Made by a program: the position numbers and the translations under genes
Notes under the pieces: model-generated
Seen by the model: only the letters and a program-made list of their open reading frames with translations
Told to the model about the DNA's origin: nothing
Database searches by the model: none
NCBI GenBank assembly: GCA_030592015.1
Contig: JAUUZY010000008.1
Span: forward strand, 1-38,158
Direction of reading: 5' to 3'
DNA: 38,158 nucleotides
DNA from: Candidatus Peregrinibacteria bacterium
GTDB lineage: Bacteria > Patescibacteriota > Gracilibacteria > UBA1369 > LOWO2-01-FULL-3
Shown here: in pieces, positions 8,045 to 16,744 of the stretch
Numbering within the stretch: position 1 is the first letter of the stretch
How the letters are laid out: every line of letters begins with the position of its first letter

Positions 8045-9052
8045 TTAGGCACATTTGCCTATTTTTTCCTGCTGCAAACTTGCCCTTCTTCGTGCTGGGT
8101 CGACTGCATCTTTTACCATGTTGAGTGCTGCCCTGGCAATTATCATACCCAATTGTTCGATCTTATCCATGTCGAGCTCCGGATTTACCGAACAGGATTT
8201 TCCATCAACTGAAAGATTTCTGATAGTAACGTCCAATGAAATAGCCATATCGCGAACCTTTAACATGTTTCGGCTAGTCATTCTCGTAGGCACTAACGGA
8301 TATACTGCATTTACTCCGTACTCTATCCCGTTTTCTTCAAATTCCCTTTTGATATGGTTGAAAAATTCAGTATTTTCTATTGAATCACCTTTTTTTATAC
8401 CCATTTCATCCCAATCCTGCGCAAAACTTGTGATTATTTCCAGTAGTCTTATCGGTAATTTCCTGTTTTCCGGATTTGTAAAATCCTCTATGTATTGCCT
8501 TATAGCTTCCAGGTTTGCAGATAGAGGACTGGCTTTGATAATCGAATAATCATTCATTGTGTGCAAATCTATGAAGAGATCACCTGGATTAAGTTTGGCC
8601 AAACTTTCGTTCAGACAGTTATTGTATAGGTCATAGATATTAGCTAACTCATGCCATAGTTCTATACATGCCTTGCTGCTTGCGAAATCTATTATTTTAC
8701 CGTGTGAAGAGTCTGTTTCTTCCGGTGATTTCGCCTTGAATCTATTCAGATCGAGTAGACCTCTTGGTATATTTACAGCTTCAATTATCTTTAGGCGGGC
8801 ACCGCTTATGAGTTCCTTGATATTTCTTTTTGAGCTTTCGCCCAGTTTACGAGCTCCGTTATCCCTTTCGAGCATCATGAAGTCCCCCACAACTTCCATT
8901 GCATCATCTTCTTTAAATTGCTCCACAACTTCCGGATGTACCTCAAGGAATTGCTCATAATCACCGCCATGAGGAATTCCTATTACTATGAGAGCTTTGT
9001 CTGGATCTCCCTCAACAGTTGTCCTTCGGACTACTTCCAGTCCGTTTGACAT
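8045..9052 (-). CDS. N-formylglutamate amidohydrolase-like protein
   Basis: The protein shows the signature blocks of the N-formylglutamate amidohydrolase/succinylglutamate-desuccinylase-like fold. IPHGG lies near the N-terminus (metal-binding His), IPRGLLDLNR in the middle and LFIDLHTMND after that. These supply likely Zn ligands and catalytic residues. Family members hydrolyse N-formyl-L-glutamate or related N-acyl amino acids. There is no histidine-degradation gene nearby, so the true substrate is open. I chose the ATG at 9052, about 24 residues before the PHGG motif. A TTG at 9091 just after the comM stop would add 13 residues. It follows comM on the same strand and may be cotranscribed. 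The family call is fairly secure; the substrate is not. Confidence 0.65.
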   Translation of the reverse strand: MSNGLEVVRRTTVEGDPDKALIVIGIPHGGDYEQFLEVHPEVVEQFKEDDAMEVVGDFMMLERDNGARKLGESSKRNIKELISGARLKIIEAVNIPRGLLDLNRFKAKSPEETDSSHGKIIDFASSKACIELWHELANIYDLYNNCLNESLAKLNPGDLFIDLHTMNDYSIIKASPLSANLEAIRQYIEDFTNPENRKLPIRLLEIITSFAQDWDEMGIKKGDSIENTEFFNHIKREFEENGIEYGVNAVYPLVPTRMTSRNMLKVRDMAISLDVTIRNLSVDGKSCSVNPELDMDKIEQLGMIIARAALNMVKDAVDPARRRASLQQEKIGKCA

Positions 9053-9102
9053 TATTGACTCTACCCTCTCGTTTGCCTCTGGGCTATGCAAAATAATTTT
9101 TG

Positions 9103-10638
9103 TTATTTGCTAGTAGTTTTGTTTGGTTTTGGATTGTACCTATATTGTAGGGACTCCGCAACATGCATGGTTTTTATCGCCTGGCTTTCTTCCAGATCGG
9201 CTATCGTTCTTGCCAGTTTTAGAGTTTTTATATATCCCCTATTGGATAGGCTCATCCCCTTTGTTGCCTGATTCAAGAGCTTTTCTGAGACTTTGTCTAG
9301 TCGGCAGTGTTCTTTTATTTCTTGTATAGTCATGTCTGCGTTGTTCGTTATCTGCATGAGGTTTTTGAAGCGTTTTTCTTGAATATTCTTTGCAGTGCTG
9401 ATTTTTTCATTATATTTTGTGCCTGAACTTGGTTTTTCTTGAAAAATATTTTTCATTTCTATCCTTTCTATTTCCAGGAATATGTCGAAGCGATCCAAAA
9501 GTGGGCCGGAAAGTCTTTTTTTGTAATTTCTTATTTGGGCAGGTGTGCAGCTGCAGGTGTTGGACTTGTCGTTGCAGTATCCACATGGGCATGGATTTGA
9601 TGTTGCTGCGAGTATAAATTTGCAGGGAAATTTGACTGAAAAATTGGACCTATTGATGTTTATGAACTTGTCTTCCAGCGGTTGCCTTAGGGACTCTAGT
9701 GCAGGTCTTGAGAATTCACTTATTTCGTCAAAGAAAAGTACTCCGTTGTGGGCCATGGAAATTTCTCCCGGTCTTGGATTTGTCCCTCCCCCACCGATGA
9801 TTGCAACTGTTGATGCTGTGTGATGAACTTCTCTAAACGGTCTCTGAGTTATGAGTGGATTTTCTTTGTCCAACTGTCCTGATATCGAGAATACTTTACT
9901 TGTCTCCATAATTTCCTCTTTGCTCATTTCTGGTAGAATTTCCCTGAGGCTTCTGGCTAAGATGGTTTTTCCGCATCCTGGACTACCATTCAGAAGAATA
10001 TTGTGTCCTCCGGCAGCTGCTATAGTCAGAGCTCTTTTCGCCTTTTCCATGCCTATAATCGACTGAAATGGCGGAGTTATTTTTCTGCTTTGTCTTAACT
10101 GCTGGTGGATGTGTCGTTTTAATAGTCGTTTTCCGTTTAGGTATTGGATAAATTCCCATAGGTTTTCCAATGGATATATTTCTACGTCATCTATGAATCC
10201 CGCTTCTGATGCATTTTCCATTGGCAGGAATATTTTTTTGAAGCCCTTCTCTTTTGCATGTTGAACTATTGGAAGCGCTCCGTTGATTGCTTTTATCTTT
10301 CCACTTAGAGATAGCTCTCCGATTGTTATGGAATCCACTAATCTCGATGTGTTTACTTGTCCGCTTGCAGACAGAATTGCTATCGCAATTGGGAGGTCGA
10401 ATAATGCCCCTTGTTTTCTTAACTGAGCAGGTGCCAGATTTACTGTTTTCCTGGTGGGAGGGAATTTTGCTCCGGAATTTCTAATACTTGTACGCACACG
10501 ATCTTTTGACTCCTGTACCGAAATATCACCCAATCCGACTATTGAAAACATGGATAGCCCATTTGAGATATCGGCTTCTACCTCAATGATCTGGCATTGC
10601 AGTCCTGTAAATGAGCATGAGAAAATCTTTTTAATCAT
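9103..10638 (-). CDS. comM: ComM/YifB family AAA+ ATPase (Mg-chelatase-like)
   Basis: This is a 511-residue protein of typical ComM length. The N-terminal ~170 residues form the Lon-protease-like domain (SIVGLGD, VQESKDRVRTSIRNSG, NLAPAQLRKQG, IGELSLSGKI). The AAA+ core has Walker A NGSPGCGKT (~217-225) and Walker B LFFDEISEF (~300-308). A cysteine cluster follows (C349, C351, C354, C361, C363 in NPCPCGYCNDKSNTCSC), then the C-terminal Mg-chelatase-like helical domain (LSNRGYIKTLKLARTIADL). ComM is a hexameric branch-migration helicase that helps integrate DNA taken up by natural transformation. All key motifs are intact, so it is probably functional. It starts next to a 238-base intergenic region and is followed 50 bases later by the amidohydrolase-like gene. 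Confidence 0.95.
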   Translation of the reverse strand: MIKKIFSCSFTGLQCQIIEVEADISNGLSMFSIVGLGDISVQESKDRVRTSIRNSGAKFPPTRKTVNLAPAQLRKQGALFDLPIAIAILSASGQVNTSRLVDSITIGELSLSGKIKAINGALPIVQHAKEKGFKKIFLPMENASEAGFIDDVEIYPLENLWEFIQYLNGKRLLKRHIHQQLRQSRKITPPFQSIIGMEKAKRALTIAAAGGHNILLNGSPGCGKTILARSLREILPEMSKEEIMETSKVFSISGQLDKENPLITQRPFREVHHTASTVAIIGGGGTNPRPGEISMAHNGVLFFDEISEFSRPALESLRQPLEDKFININRSNFSVKFPCKFILAATSNPCPCGYCNDKSNTCSCTPAQIRNYKKRLSGPLLDRFDIFLEIERIEMKNIFQEKPSSGTKYNEKISTAKNIQEKRFKNLMQITNNADMTIQEIKEHCRLDKVSEKLLNQATKGMSLSNRGYIKTLKLARTIADLEESQAIKTMHVAESLQYRYNPKPNKTTSK

Positions 10639-10876
10639 GTTTGAGATTATGGCAGGCAGTTGTTAAATATTTATTAAATTTTCTTAAAATGCACTATTTT
10701 GCGTGTTCTGCCAGCCTGGTACAAAATTTATAAATGAACGTCCTCGGCAATCCATTCGTTTGCCTGCGGATTGTTAATTTTTAAATTTTACACACAGTCT
10801 GCCATTCACAACTCATACATTTTACAAAAAGTAGATGCTTGGCTAATATATTTGCGTATTTACTAATCACAATATT
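10639..10876. other. Largest intergenic gap, divergent promoter region
   Basis: 238 AT-rich bases between comM and the SLH-cyclophilin gene. A CAATCC...GGATTG inverted pair lies near 10751-10780. AT-rich stretches (for example TATATT at 10847-10852) could serve as -10 elements, but I see no convincing complete promoter and no RNA gene. Confidence 0.3.
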
Positions 10877-12289
10877 ATGAAAAAATTTATTATCTTGATA
10901 GGGCTTATTCTAAGCCTTTCCTCTACTGCCTATGCGGGTGAGTGTTTTGAGTTTCCTGTAAAAACTATGGATTACTACGCTGAGACGACTCAGGCGGTTT
11001 ATCTCAAGGACATTGCCTGTATGGATGGATCTACAAATATTGTTACTCTTTCTGCAAATGAAGTTGTTCATGTGATTGCGGATGATGATGGGTGGAAAAA
11101 ATTGGAGAGGGCTGATGGAACTATGGGCTGGGTTTATAAGACTTTTTTGAGGGATACGTCTAGGACTTTTGAGCCGGAGCAGGTTGAAGTTCGGGAGCCT
11201 ATGTTTGATGTTGATGGGCATAAATATGAGAAGGCGATTAGGTTTATTTATGAGAAAGGAATAGTTAGCGGTTATGAGGATGGGAGTTATAAGCCGAATA
11301 ATGTTCTAAATAGGGCTGAACTTTTGAAGATTGTTGTTGAAGGTGTTTATGATAATGAATTCAAGGCTTATTCTGGGACGAATTGTTTTTCTGATGTTCC
11401 TGCGGATGCTTGGTTTACGCCGTATGTGTGTTTTGCGAAGGCTGAGGGAATGATAGAGGGGTATGGAGATGGAACTTTTAGACCGTCTAACACCATTACT
11501 GTTGTTGAGACAACGAAGATTGCGATGGAAGTTTTTGGCTATGAATACCCTGAGGACGCACTTTGGTATAAGGGGCTTATGAAGGAGGCTTCAGATATGA
11601 ACTTTTTGCCTTTGGATTTTTATTCAGTTAGTCAGGACATGAGTCGTGCTCTGATGGCGGACATGATTACAAGGATTTTGAAATCTGAAAGTAGTGATCT
11701 GGAGGAATATTTGGAGGATGAGTATGCTAGAAGAGTTATTCTTCTAGAAGAGTTTGGTTTGTTTGAGCTTCGAATGAATTATATGCAGACTGAGCCGGAA
11801 TCAGGGGATACTGTTGCGACAATAAGCACGAATATGGGGGATATAAAGCTGTTTCTCTATACGGATGAAGCTCCGGAAACTGCAAAAAACTTTGTTGAGC
11901 ATGCGAATGCGGGGAACTATGATGATGTAATTTTTCACAGAGTTGTAGATGATTTTATGATTCAGACTGGGGATTTTGAAAATCAGAGTGGTACGGGTGG
12001 ATATAGCTACCTAGGTCCCGGAACTTCCTTGAAAGACGAATTTGGAGCTGGATTGAGTCATATAAAAGGTGCGGTTTCTATGGCAAATAGCGGACCTGAT
12101 TCTGGTGGGAGTCAATTTTTCATTGTGCAAATGGATGCCGGAACAGACTGGCTAGACGGGAAGCATGCGATATTTGGATTTGTATATGAGGGGATGGATG
12201 TTGTTGATGAAATTGCAGCTGTTGAGACTGACTTCAGTAAGCCGCTGGAGGATATCATAATGGAAAGTGTTGAGATTTCGACCTTTTAA
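10877..12289 (+). CDS. Secreted SH3-like + SLH + cyclophilin peptidyl-prolyl isomerase fusion
   Basis: This is a 470-residue exported protein with a signal peptide at 1-20. Residues ~25-92 look like a bacterial SH3 domain (DGWKKLERADGTMGWVYKTF). SLH units follow at ~108-160 and ~165-220, plus a degenerate third to ~270. Residues ~310-470 are a complete cyclophilin domain. Its active-site residues are visible: R355 in FHRV, F360-M361-Q363 in DDFMIQTGD, the QFFIV strand, W425 and H430 in TDWLDGKHAIFG. The tryptophan is the residue linked to cyclosporin sensitivity in human CypA; many bacterial cyclophilins lack it. The likely role is folding or maturing exported proteins while bound to the cell envelope. 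The stop overlaps the convergent PEGA gene by 4 bases. Confidence 0.9.
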   Translation: MKKFIILIGLILSLSSTAYAGECFEFPVKTMDYYAETTQAVYLKDIACMDGSTNIVTLSANEVVHVIADDDGWKKLERADGTMGWVYKTFLRDTSRTFEPEQVEVREPMFDVDGHKYEKAIRFIYEKGIVSGYEDGSYKPNNVLNRAELLKIVVEGVYDNEFKAYSGTNCFSDVPADAWFTPYVCFAKAEGMIEGYGDGTFRPSNTITVVETTKIAMEVFGYEYPEDALWYKGLMKEASDMNFLPLDFYSVSQDMSRALMADMITRILKSESSDLEEYLEDEYARRVILLEEFGLFELRMNYMQTEPESGDTVATISTNMGDIKLFLYTDEAPETAKNFVEHANAGNYDDVIFHRVVDDFMIQTGDFENQSGTGGYSYLGPGTSLKDEFGAGLSHIKGAVSMANSGPDSGGSQFFIVQMDAGTDWLDGKHAIFGFVYEGMDVVDEIAAVETDFSKPLEDIIMESVEISTF

Positions 12290-13260
12290 AGGAAGCTATT
12301 TAGTTGGAGATTTTCACCACCTGCTTGGAAGTAGATTACTTTCATGTTGCTGGTGGGGATCAAAACTGATGGCATTTCCGGTATTTCTGTAATTGTTTTT
12401 ATTTTTGTATATAAATTTTCTTCCGGATGATATTCGCCGAATATGTAGCTACCGTAAGATATTGTTTCCAAGACTTCCGTATCTACCGCCCCTATATCCT
12501 GCTGACTTACAAAGAGCAGAGTGTTTGAATATGTCCAAGTATAGATATTGCCTTGGCTATATAAGTTGAGTTCAACTATGGATCCGTTTTCTTTCATGAG
12601 CTGTAGCTTTCTTGAGTCCGGTGTTTGAAATAAGAAATATTTCCCGTTTGGAGACCAGCTTCCGTCTGTGATGTTTCCGAAATCTGCCTCTATCAGTTCT
12701 CGTGATTTTGTAAGAGTGTTTACTTTGTATGCCTTGGGACTTGTGCTGTTTTTTTCAATTATCAGTACTGTGTTTTTTGATGAAAATATTTGAGGATTTT
12801 GGATTTGTTTTTGGAAGTAGACTATTGCTGATGCAAGGTTATCGCTTTCATCTACCAATTTTTGCATTCCGTTATTGCTGTCCATTACTAGCGTATAGCT
12901 AGTCCCCTCCCCTACTGTTGGAAAATTTGCCGCCTTGCTCAAAAACGGTACTATTTTGAATTCGATATTTACTTCTTCGGATTCGCCCGGTCTTAGATTT
13001 ACATTTTTTATAGTTTGCTCGTAACCCTCTTTTTTTATTAACAATGTCTTTGCTCCGTTTCCTGTTTTTATTTTACATGGTGACTCATCGCAATTGTAAG
13101 TTTTCTCTCCGAGGATTTCTACCGTAAACGGGGCCTTGGCCGTAATTGTTAGCCTTGAAGCTCCAAGGAAATTTGCCCATATGAAATATGCTATCGATGA
13201 AAATATTAGCAAAATAATTATGCTTGCCAGTGCGATCATTCTCTTTTTTTCACTATCCAT
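12286..13260 (-). CDS. Membrane-anchored PEGA-domain protein with propeller-like C-terminus
   Basis: The 324-residue protein has an N-terminal membrane helix (~10-32, IALASIIILLIFSSIAYFIW). A PEGA-type domain follows (~38-100; LTITAKAPFTVEILGEKTY, then LLIKKEGYEQTIKNVNLRPG), with a cysteine pair in CDESPCKI that may form a disulfide. The remainder (~105-324) has beta-strand-rich segments with motifs such as DGSWSPNGKYFLFQTPD, reminiscent of TolB/WD40-like propeller blades. PEGA proteins are usually surface or periplasmic proteins of unclear function. The start overlaps the end of the yraN-like gene by 8 bases, so the two are probably coupled. Domain calls are moderately secure; no biochemical role can be named. 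Confidence 0.65.
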   Translation of the reverse strand: MDSEKKRMIALASIIILLIFSSIAYFIWANFLGASRLTITAKAPFTVEILGEKTYNCDESPCKIKTGNGAKTLLIKKEGYEQTIKNVNLRPGESEEVNIEFKIVPFLSKAANFPTVGEGTSYTLVMDSNNGMQKLVDESDNLASAIVYFQKQIQNPQIFSSKNTVLIIEKNSTSPKAYKVNTLTKSRELIEADFGNITDGSWSPNGKYFLFQTPDSRKLQLMKENGSIVELNLYSQGNIYTWTYSNTLLFVSQQDIGAVDTEVLETISYGSYIFGEYHPEENLYTKIKTITEIPEMPSVLIPTSNMKVIYFQAGGENLQLNSFL

Positions 13261-13639
13261 TGAAGGCGTTTTTAATGTGAGTAATTTCTTTGAGTTTGTA
13301 GGCTCGGTCTAATTTTACGGTAATTACATCTATTCGCCAACTTAAAGAAGTTTTTGGATTTAGAAGGCTCATAAAATGTAGGGCTGTTCTGATGATTTTT
13401 TGTTTTTTTCGCCATGATATTGATTCCTGAATATGCCCAAACTTTTCATTCGTTCTGGTTTTAACTTCGATAAAAGTTAATTCCCACATGCCAAAAGAAT
13501 TACTGGAGTTTTCCATCGCCACAATGTCTATCTCCCCTTCCCTCCACCGAAAATTCCTATCCAAAATACAATAGCCCTGACTAGCCAAAAGGTTTTCTGC
13601 ATATTTTTCACCTATTTCTCCTATCTTCTTTCTATCCAT
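13253..13639 (-). CDS. yraN: YraN/UPF0102 family endonuclease-like protein
   Basis: The product has about 128 residues, normal for UPF0102. The opening MDRKKIGEIGEKYAENLLAS is the usual N-terminus, so I preferred the ATG at 13639 over the one three codons upstream (13648). The nuclease-fold signature is intact: FRWREGEIDIVAM, then FIEVKTRTNEKFG, supplying the E/D...ExK residues of a restriction-endonuclease-like (Holliday-junction-resolvase-like) fold. The cellular role of the family is not well established. It is divergent from dnaB, with 80-90 bases between starts, and overlaps the downstream PEGA gene by 8 bases. Confidence 0.9.
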   Translation of the reverse strand: MDRKKIGEIGEKYAENLLASQGYCILDRNFRWREGEIDIVAMENSSNSFGMWELTFIEVKTRTNEKFGHIQESISWRKKQKIIRTALHFMSLLNPKTSLSWRIDVITVKLDRAYKLKEITHIKNAFNG

Positions 13640-13695
13640 GCAAGTCATTTTATACGGTGAATGTGAAATATTCTTTAAAAATATCTAAAATTTGC

Positions 13696-13701
13696 TAGTA
13701 T
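13696..13701 (+). promoter_or_regulatory. Candidate extended -10 for dnaB
   Basis: TAGTAT preceded by TGC, about 27 bases before the dnaB ATG. I see no good -35, as expected for an extended -10 promoter. Confidence 0.35.
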
Positions 13702-13728
13702 TCATTTCCAAGGGTTAATTAGAAAAAA

Positions 13729-15099
13729 ATGGCTGATAGAAATAAGTTTGTTCCACCACATAGCATGGAAGCAGAGAGATCTGCTATCGGCTCTCTTTTG
13801 GTAGACAAGGATTCTATACTGAAAATTTCTGATTTTATTGCTCCTGAGGATTTTTATCATGATGCGCATAGACTGATTTTTCAGGCTGTTTCTGACCTAT
13901 ATGACAAGCGTATTCCAATCGATTTGGTTACTTTGACCAATATTTTGGATGATAGAGATCAGTTGAAATTGATTGGTGGTGCGAGTTATTTAGCTCAGTT
14001 GGCCAATGAAGTTCCGACTTCTACACATATTTTCCAATATGCGACAATTGTGAAAGAGAAGGCAATGCTACGAAAACTTATAAAGGCTGGTGATATTATT
14101 AAGGGCTATGGTTTTACTGAGGATGAGAATATTGAAGAATTGGTTGATAAGGCTGAAAAGGCTGTTTTTGAAGTTTCTCAGACCTTTATTTCTGATCGTT
14201 TTGTTCACATAAAAGATGTTTTGAGTGGTACATACGAAAAGATTTCAGATTTGCATGATCCTGAGGCAAAAGAAAAATATGCGGGAATGCCAACCGGATT
14301 TAAGGACATTGATAGACTACTTTCCGGACTTCATCCTTCAGATTTAATAATTTTGGCTGCAAGGCCTTCAATGGGAAAGACTGCTCTTGCTCTTAATTTT
14401 GCGCAGAATATTGCGAAATCAGGTAAGGCGGTTGGGATTATGTCTCTGGAAATGTCGAAGGAACAATTGGTAGAGAGAATGTTCTGTAGCTTGCTTGCGG
14501 TAGATTCTTGGAAACTACGTACAGGGCAGCTGACTGATGATGATTTTAGCAAGATTGGTTCCGTGATGGATGAGCTGAATAATATGAAAATTTATATTGA
14601 TGATTCTCTGGGAAATTCTATTTCTGAACTGAAGGCAAAAGCTAGAAGGTTGAAAATGGAGGGAGGATTGGATGTTCTGTTTATTGATTACCTACAGTTG
14701 ATGAGTGGGTCAAGTAAGAGCCAGTATCAAGGAAACAGGGTTCAGGAGATATCCGAAATATCAAGGTCTCTGAAGGCACTTGCACGTGATCTGGCGATTC
14801 CTATCGTGGCACTTTCTCAGCTTTCTCGTGCGGTTGAAATGAGACCGGTAAAGATTCCTCAGTTGTCTGACTTGAGAGAGTCCGGTGCGATTGAGCAGGA
14901 TGCTGATGTGGTTATGATGATGTATAGGGAGGATTATTATGAGGAAGATAGTGAGAAGAAGGGACTTACCGATATATATGTCAGGAAACATAGAAATGGT
15001 CCTATTGGACATGTCGAACTTGCATTCAAGAAAGAACAATTGAGGTTTCTGGATGTTGAGACGAATAGGTCGGTTGGTCAATATGCTGGTGCTGTTTAG
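13729..15099 (+). CDS. dnaB: Replicative DNA helicase DnaB
   Basis: This is a 456-residue protein of the usual DnaB length. The N-terminal helical domain starts PPHSMEAERSAIGSLLVDKD and includes the typical LVTLTNIL...LIGGASYLAQLANEVPT segment. The RecA-like motor has Walker A in LAARPSMGKTALALN (~208-222), GIMSLEMSKEQLVERM, Walker B LFIDYLQLM (~318-326) and the SQLSRAVEMR arginine region. No intein is present, unlike many DnaB genes. It unwinds the replication fork as a hexamer. It stands alone on the plus strand, followed after 51 bases by the lysyl-tRNA synthetase gene, which has its own -10-like element. All motifs are intact. Confidence 0.98.
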   Translation: MADRNKFVPPHSMEAERSAIGSLLVDKDSILKISDFIAPEDFYHDAHRLIFQAVSDLYDKRIPIDLVTLTNILDDRDQLKLIGGASYLAQLANEVPTSTHIFQYATIVKEKAMLRKLIKAGDIIKGYGFTEDENIEELVDKAEKAVFEVSQTFISDRFVHIKDVLSGTYEKISDLHDPEAKEKYAGMPTGFKDIDRLLSGLHPSDLIILAARPSMGKTALALNFAQNIAKSGKAVGIMSLEMSKEQLVERMFCSLLAVDSWKLRTGQLTDDDFSKIGSVMDELNNMKIYIDDSLGNSISELKAKARRLKMEGGLDVLFIDYLQLMSGSSKSQYQGNRVQEISEISRSLKALARDLAIPIVALSQLSRAVEMRPVKIPQLSDLRESGAIEQDADVVMMMYREDYYEEDSEKKGLTDIYVRKHRNGPIGHVELAFKKEQLRFLDVETNRSVGQYAGAV

Positions 15100-15109
15100 T
15101 GTTTTTTCG

Positions 15110-15115
15110 TATAAT
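15110..15115 (+). promoter_or_regulatory. Candidate -10 for the lysS-guaA unit
   Basis: TATAAT in the 51-base gap after dnaB, 35 bases before the lysS ATG. The -35 is weak. Confidence 0.4.
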
Positions 15116-15150
15116 GCGCGTAATCAAATTATTATTTAAAGATTTTTCCG

Positions 15151-16743
15151 ATGTTTTGGGCAGATTCACTTGTTGACGATTTTCTAAAAAAGTACGGGGA
15201 GGAGGCGGAAAAAAGAACGCTTATTTTACGTGATGAAAAGACTCTTTCAGGGCGGCCGCATGTTGGTTCGCTTCGATCTTTTGTGCTTCATGCAACGCTT
15301 TCTGACGTTTTGACTAGTCGAAACGTGGATCATGAATATTACTATGAATTAAACGATACAGACGCTTTTGATTCAGTTCCGGATTATGTTCCGGCGGAGT
15401 GGAAGAAACATTTGGGTAAGCGTTTGGGAGATGTTCCTTCACCTGATGGGAAGGCTGAAAGTTATGCGATGTATTTTGCGAAAGAATATACCGACGTGTT
15501 GATTGATGCGGGATATAGTGTTGAATTTTATCAAAGTAGACATAAATATGAAGCAGGGGAATATGACAAATACATAAAGCTGGCTTTGGATAACAAAGAT
15601 AAGATACGTGCGATTTATAAAGAGGTTAGTGGTTCGGACAAGCCTGAGAGCTGGTATCCGTGTCAGGTTATTTGTGATGAATGTGAGAGAATTGCGACTA
15701 CTAAAGTTGTGAGTTGGGACGGGGAGGAGGTTGAATATGTTTGTGATGGTGACGTTGGTTATGCGAGAGGCTGCGGACACAAGGGAAAGAAATCGCCGTT
15801 TGGTGGCAATGCGACTATGCCGTGGAAGGTGGAATGGGCTGCGAAGTTTTGCGTGGTTGAAGTTGATTTGGAGGGGGCTGGAAAGGATCATTATGCTGCG
15901 GGAGGATCTAGGCATGTATCGAATAGAATTTGTGAAGAGGTTTTTGGGAGGAAGCATCCTTTCGATGTGAGGCATGAGTTTATCTTGCTGAATACCGGGG
16001 GGAAAATGTCTTCTTCTATGGGAACCGGAGCTACAGCTGTTGAGGTTTATGAACTGATGCCGCGATATATTTTCAGATTCATGATGATACAGAAAGATGT
16101 AATGAAGACTATTAGCTTTTCACCGGATGGAGATACTATTCCGGTTTTGTTTGATCAATATGACAGCGTTTGTAAGGATTATTTTGGTGGGACAGAGGGG
16201 GATGTGAAGGCGCATAAGAATAGAATTTTTGAATTCACTCATTATAACGATGATTTGATTGAGCAGTGGAATAGGTTTTTGCCTAGATTTAGTTTGATTG
16301 CCTTTTACATACAAGTTCCTCATTTGGACATGGATGCCAAGATGGAAGAGCTAAAGGGTGGTCCGCTAACTGATGCTGATAAGGAGGAGGTGGCGAGAAG
16401 GGTGAAATATGCAAAGAAATGGCTCGAAACTTGGAGTCCTGAGAAATATGTTTTCAAGATTCAGGAGGAAGTTCCTGAGAAAGCTAAGGATTTATCTGTG
16501 AGACAGAAAGAATTTCTGGGTAAGTTGGCGGAATTTTTGGAAGGAAATAAAGACGCAGATGGTGAAGCTATACAGTCCTTTATTTATGAAACAAAAAATG
16601 AAATGGAGCTTGAACCTTCAATGGTTTTTGAGTCTATTTATTTATCGATTCTGGGTAGGGGGAGTGGTCCTAAGGCCGGTTGGCTCTTAGAGTCTTTGGA
16701 TATAGAGTTTTTAATTAAAAGATTTACTGAAATTTCAAAGTAA
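15151..16743 (+). CDS. lysS: Class I lysyl-tRNA synthetase
   Basis: The 530-residue product carries class I aminoacyl-tRNA synthetase signatures. The HIGH-type motif is SGRPHVGS (~33-40) and the KMSKS-type motif is GGKMSSSMG (~284-292), followed by the conserved ELMPRYIFRFMM region. A cysteine-containing insertion (CQVICDECERIATTK ... ARGCGHKG) looks zinc-binding. Class I LysRS is the archaeal-type enzyme, found in only some bacteria (spirochaetes, some alphaproteobacteria and others); most bacteria use the unrelated class II enzyme. It charges tRNA-Lys with lysine. The stop is one base before the guaA ATG (TAATATG), so the two are likely translated from one mRNA. Confidence 0.93.
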   Translation: MFWADSLVDDFLKKYGEEAEKRTLILRDEKTLSGRPHVGSLRSFVLHATLSDVLTSRNVDHEYYYELNDTDAFDSVPDYVPAEWKKHLGKRLGDVPSPDGKAESYAMYFAKEYTDVLIDAGYSVEFYQSRHKYEAGEYDKYIKLALDNKDKIRAIYKEVSGSDKPESWYPCQVICDECERIATTKVVSWDGEEVEYVCDGDVGYARGCGHKGKKSPFGGNATMPWKVEWAAKFCVVEVDLEGAGKDHYAAGGSRHVSNRICEEVFGRKHPFDVRHEFILLNTGGKMSSSMGTGATAVEVYELMPRYIFRFMMIQKDVMKTISFSPDGDTIPVLFDQYDSVCKDYFGGTEGDVKAHKNRIFEFTHYNDDLIEQWNRFLPRFSLIAFYIQVPHLDMDAKMEELKGGPLTDADKEEVARRVKYAKKWLETWSPEKYVFKIQEEVPEKAKDLSVRQKEFLGKLAEFLEGNKDADGEAIQSFIYETKNEMELEPSMVFESIYLSILGRGSGPKAGWLLESLDIEFLIKRFTEISK

Positions 16744-16744
16744 T

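Noticed and set aside
8055-8549. 164-codon plus-strand frame inside the amidohydrolase-like gene
   Set aside because: The opposite strand carries recognisable family motifs; the plus-strand product looks like an ordinary mirror frame.
15439-15975. Long open frame antisense to lysS
   Set aside because: It is a shadow of a conserved, intact class I LysRS gene; the translation is low-complexity and matches nothing I recognise.
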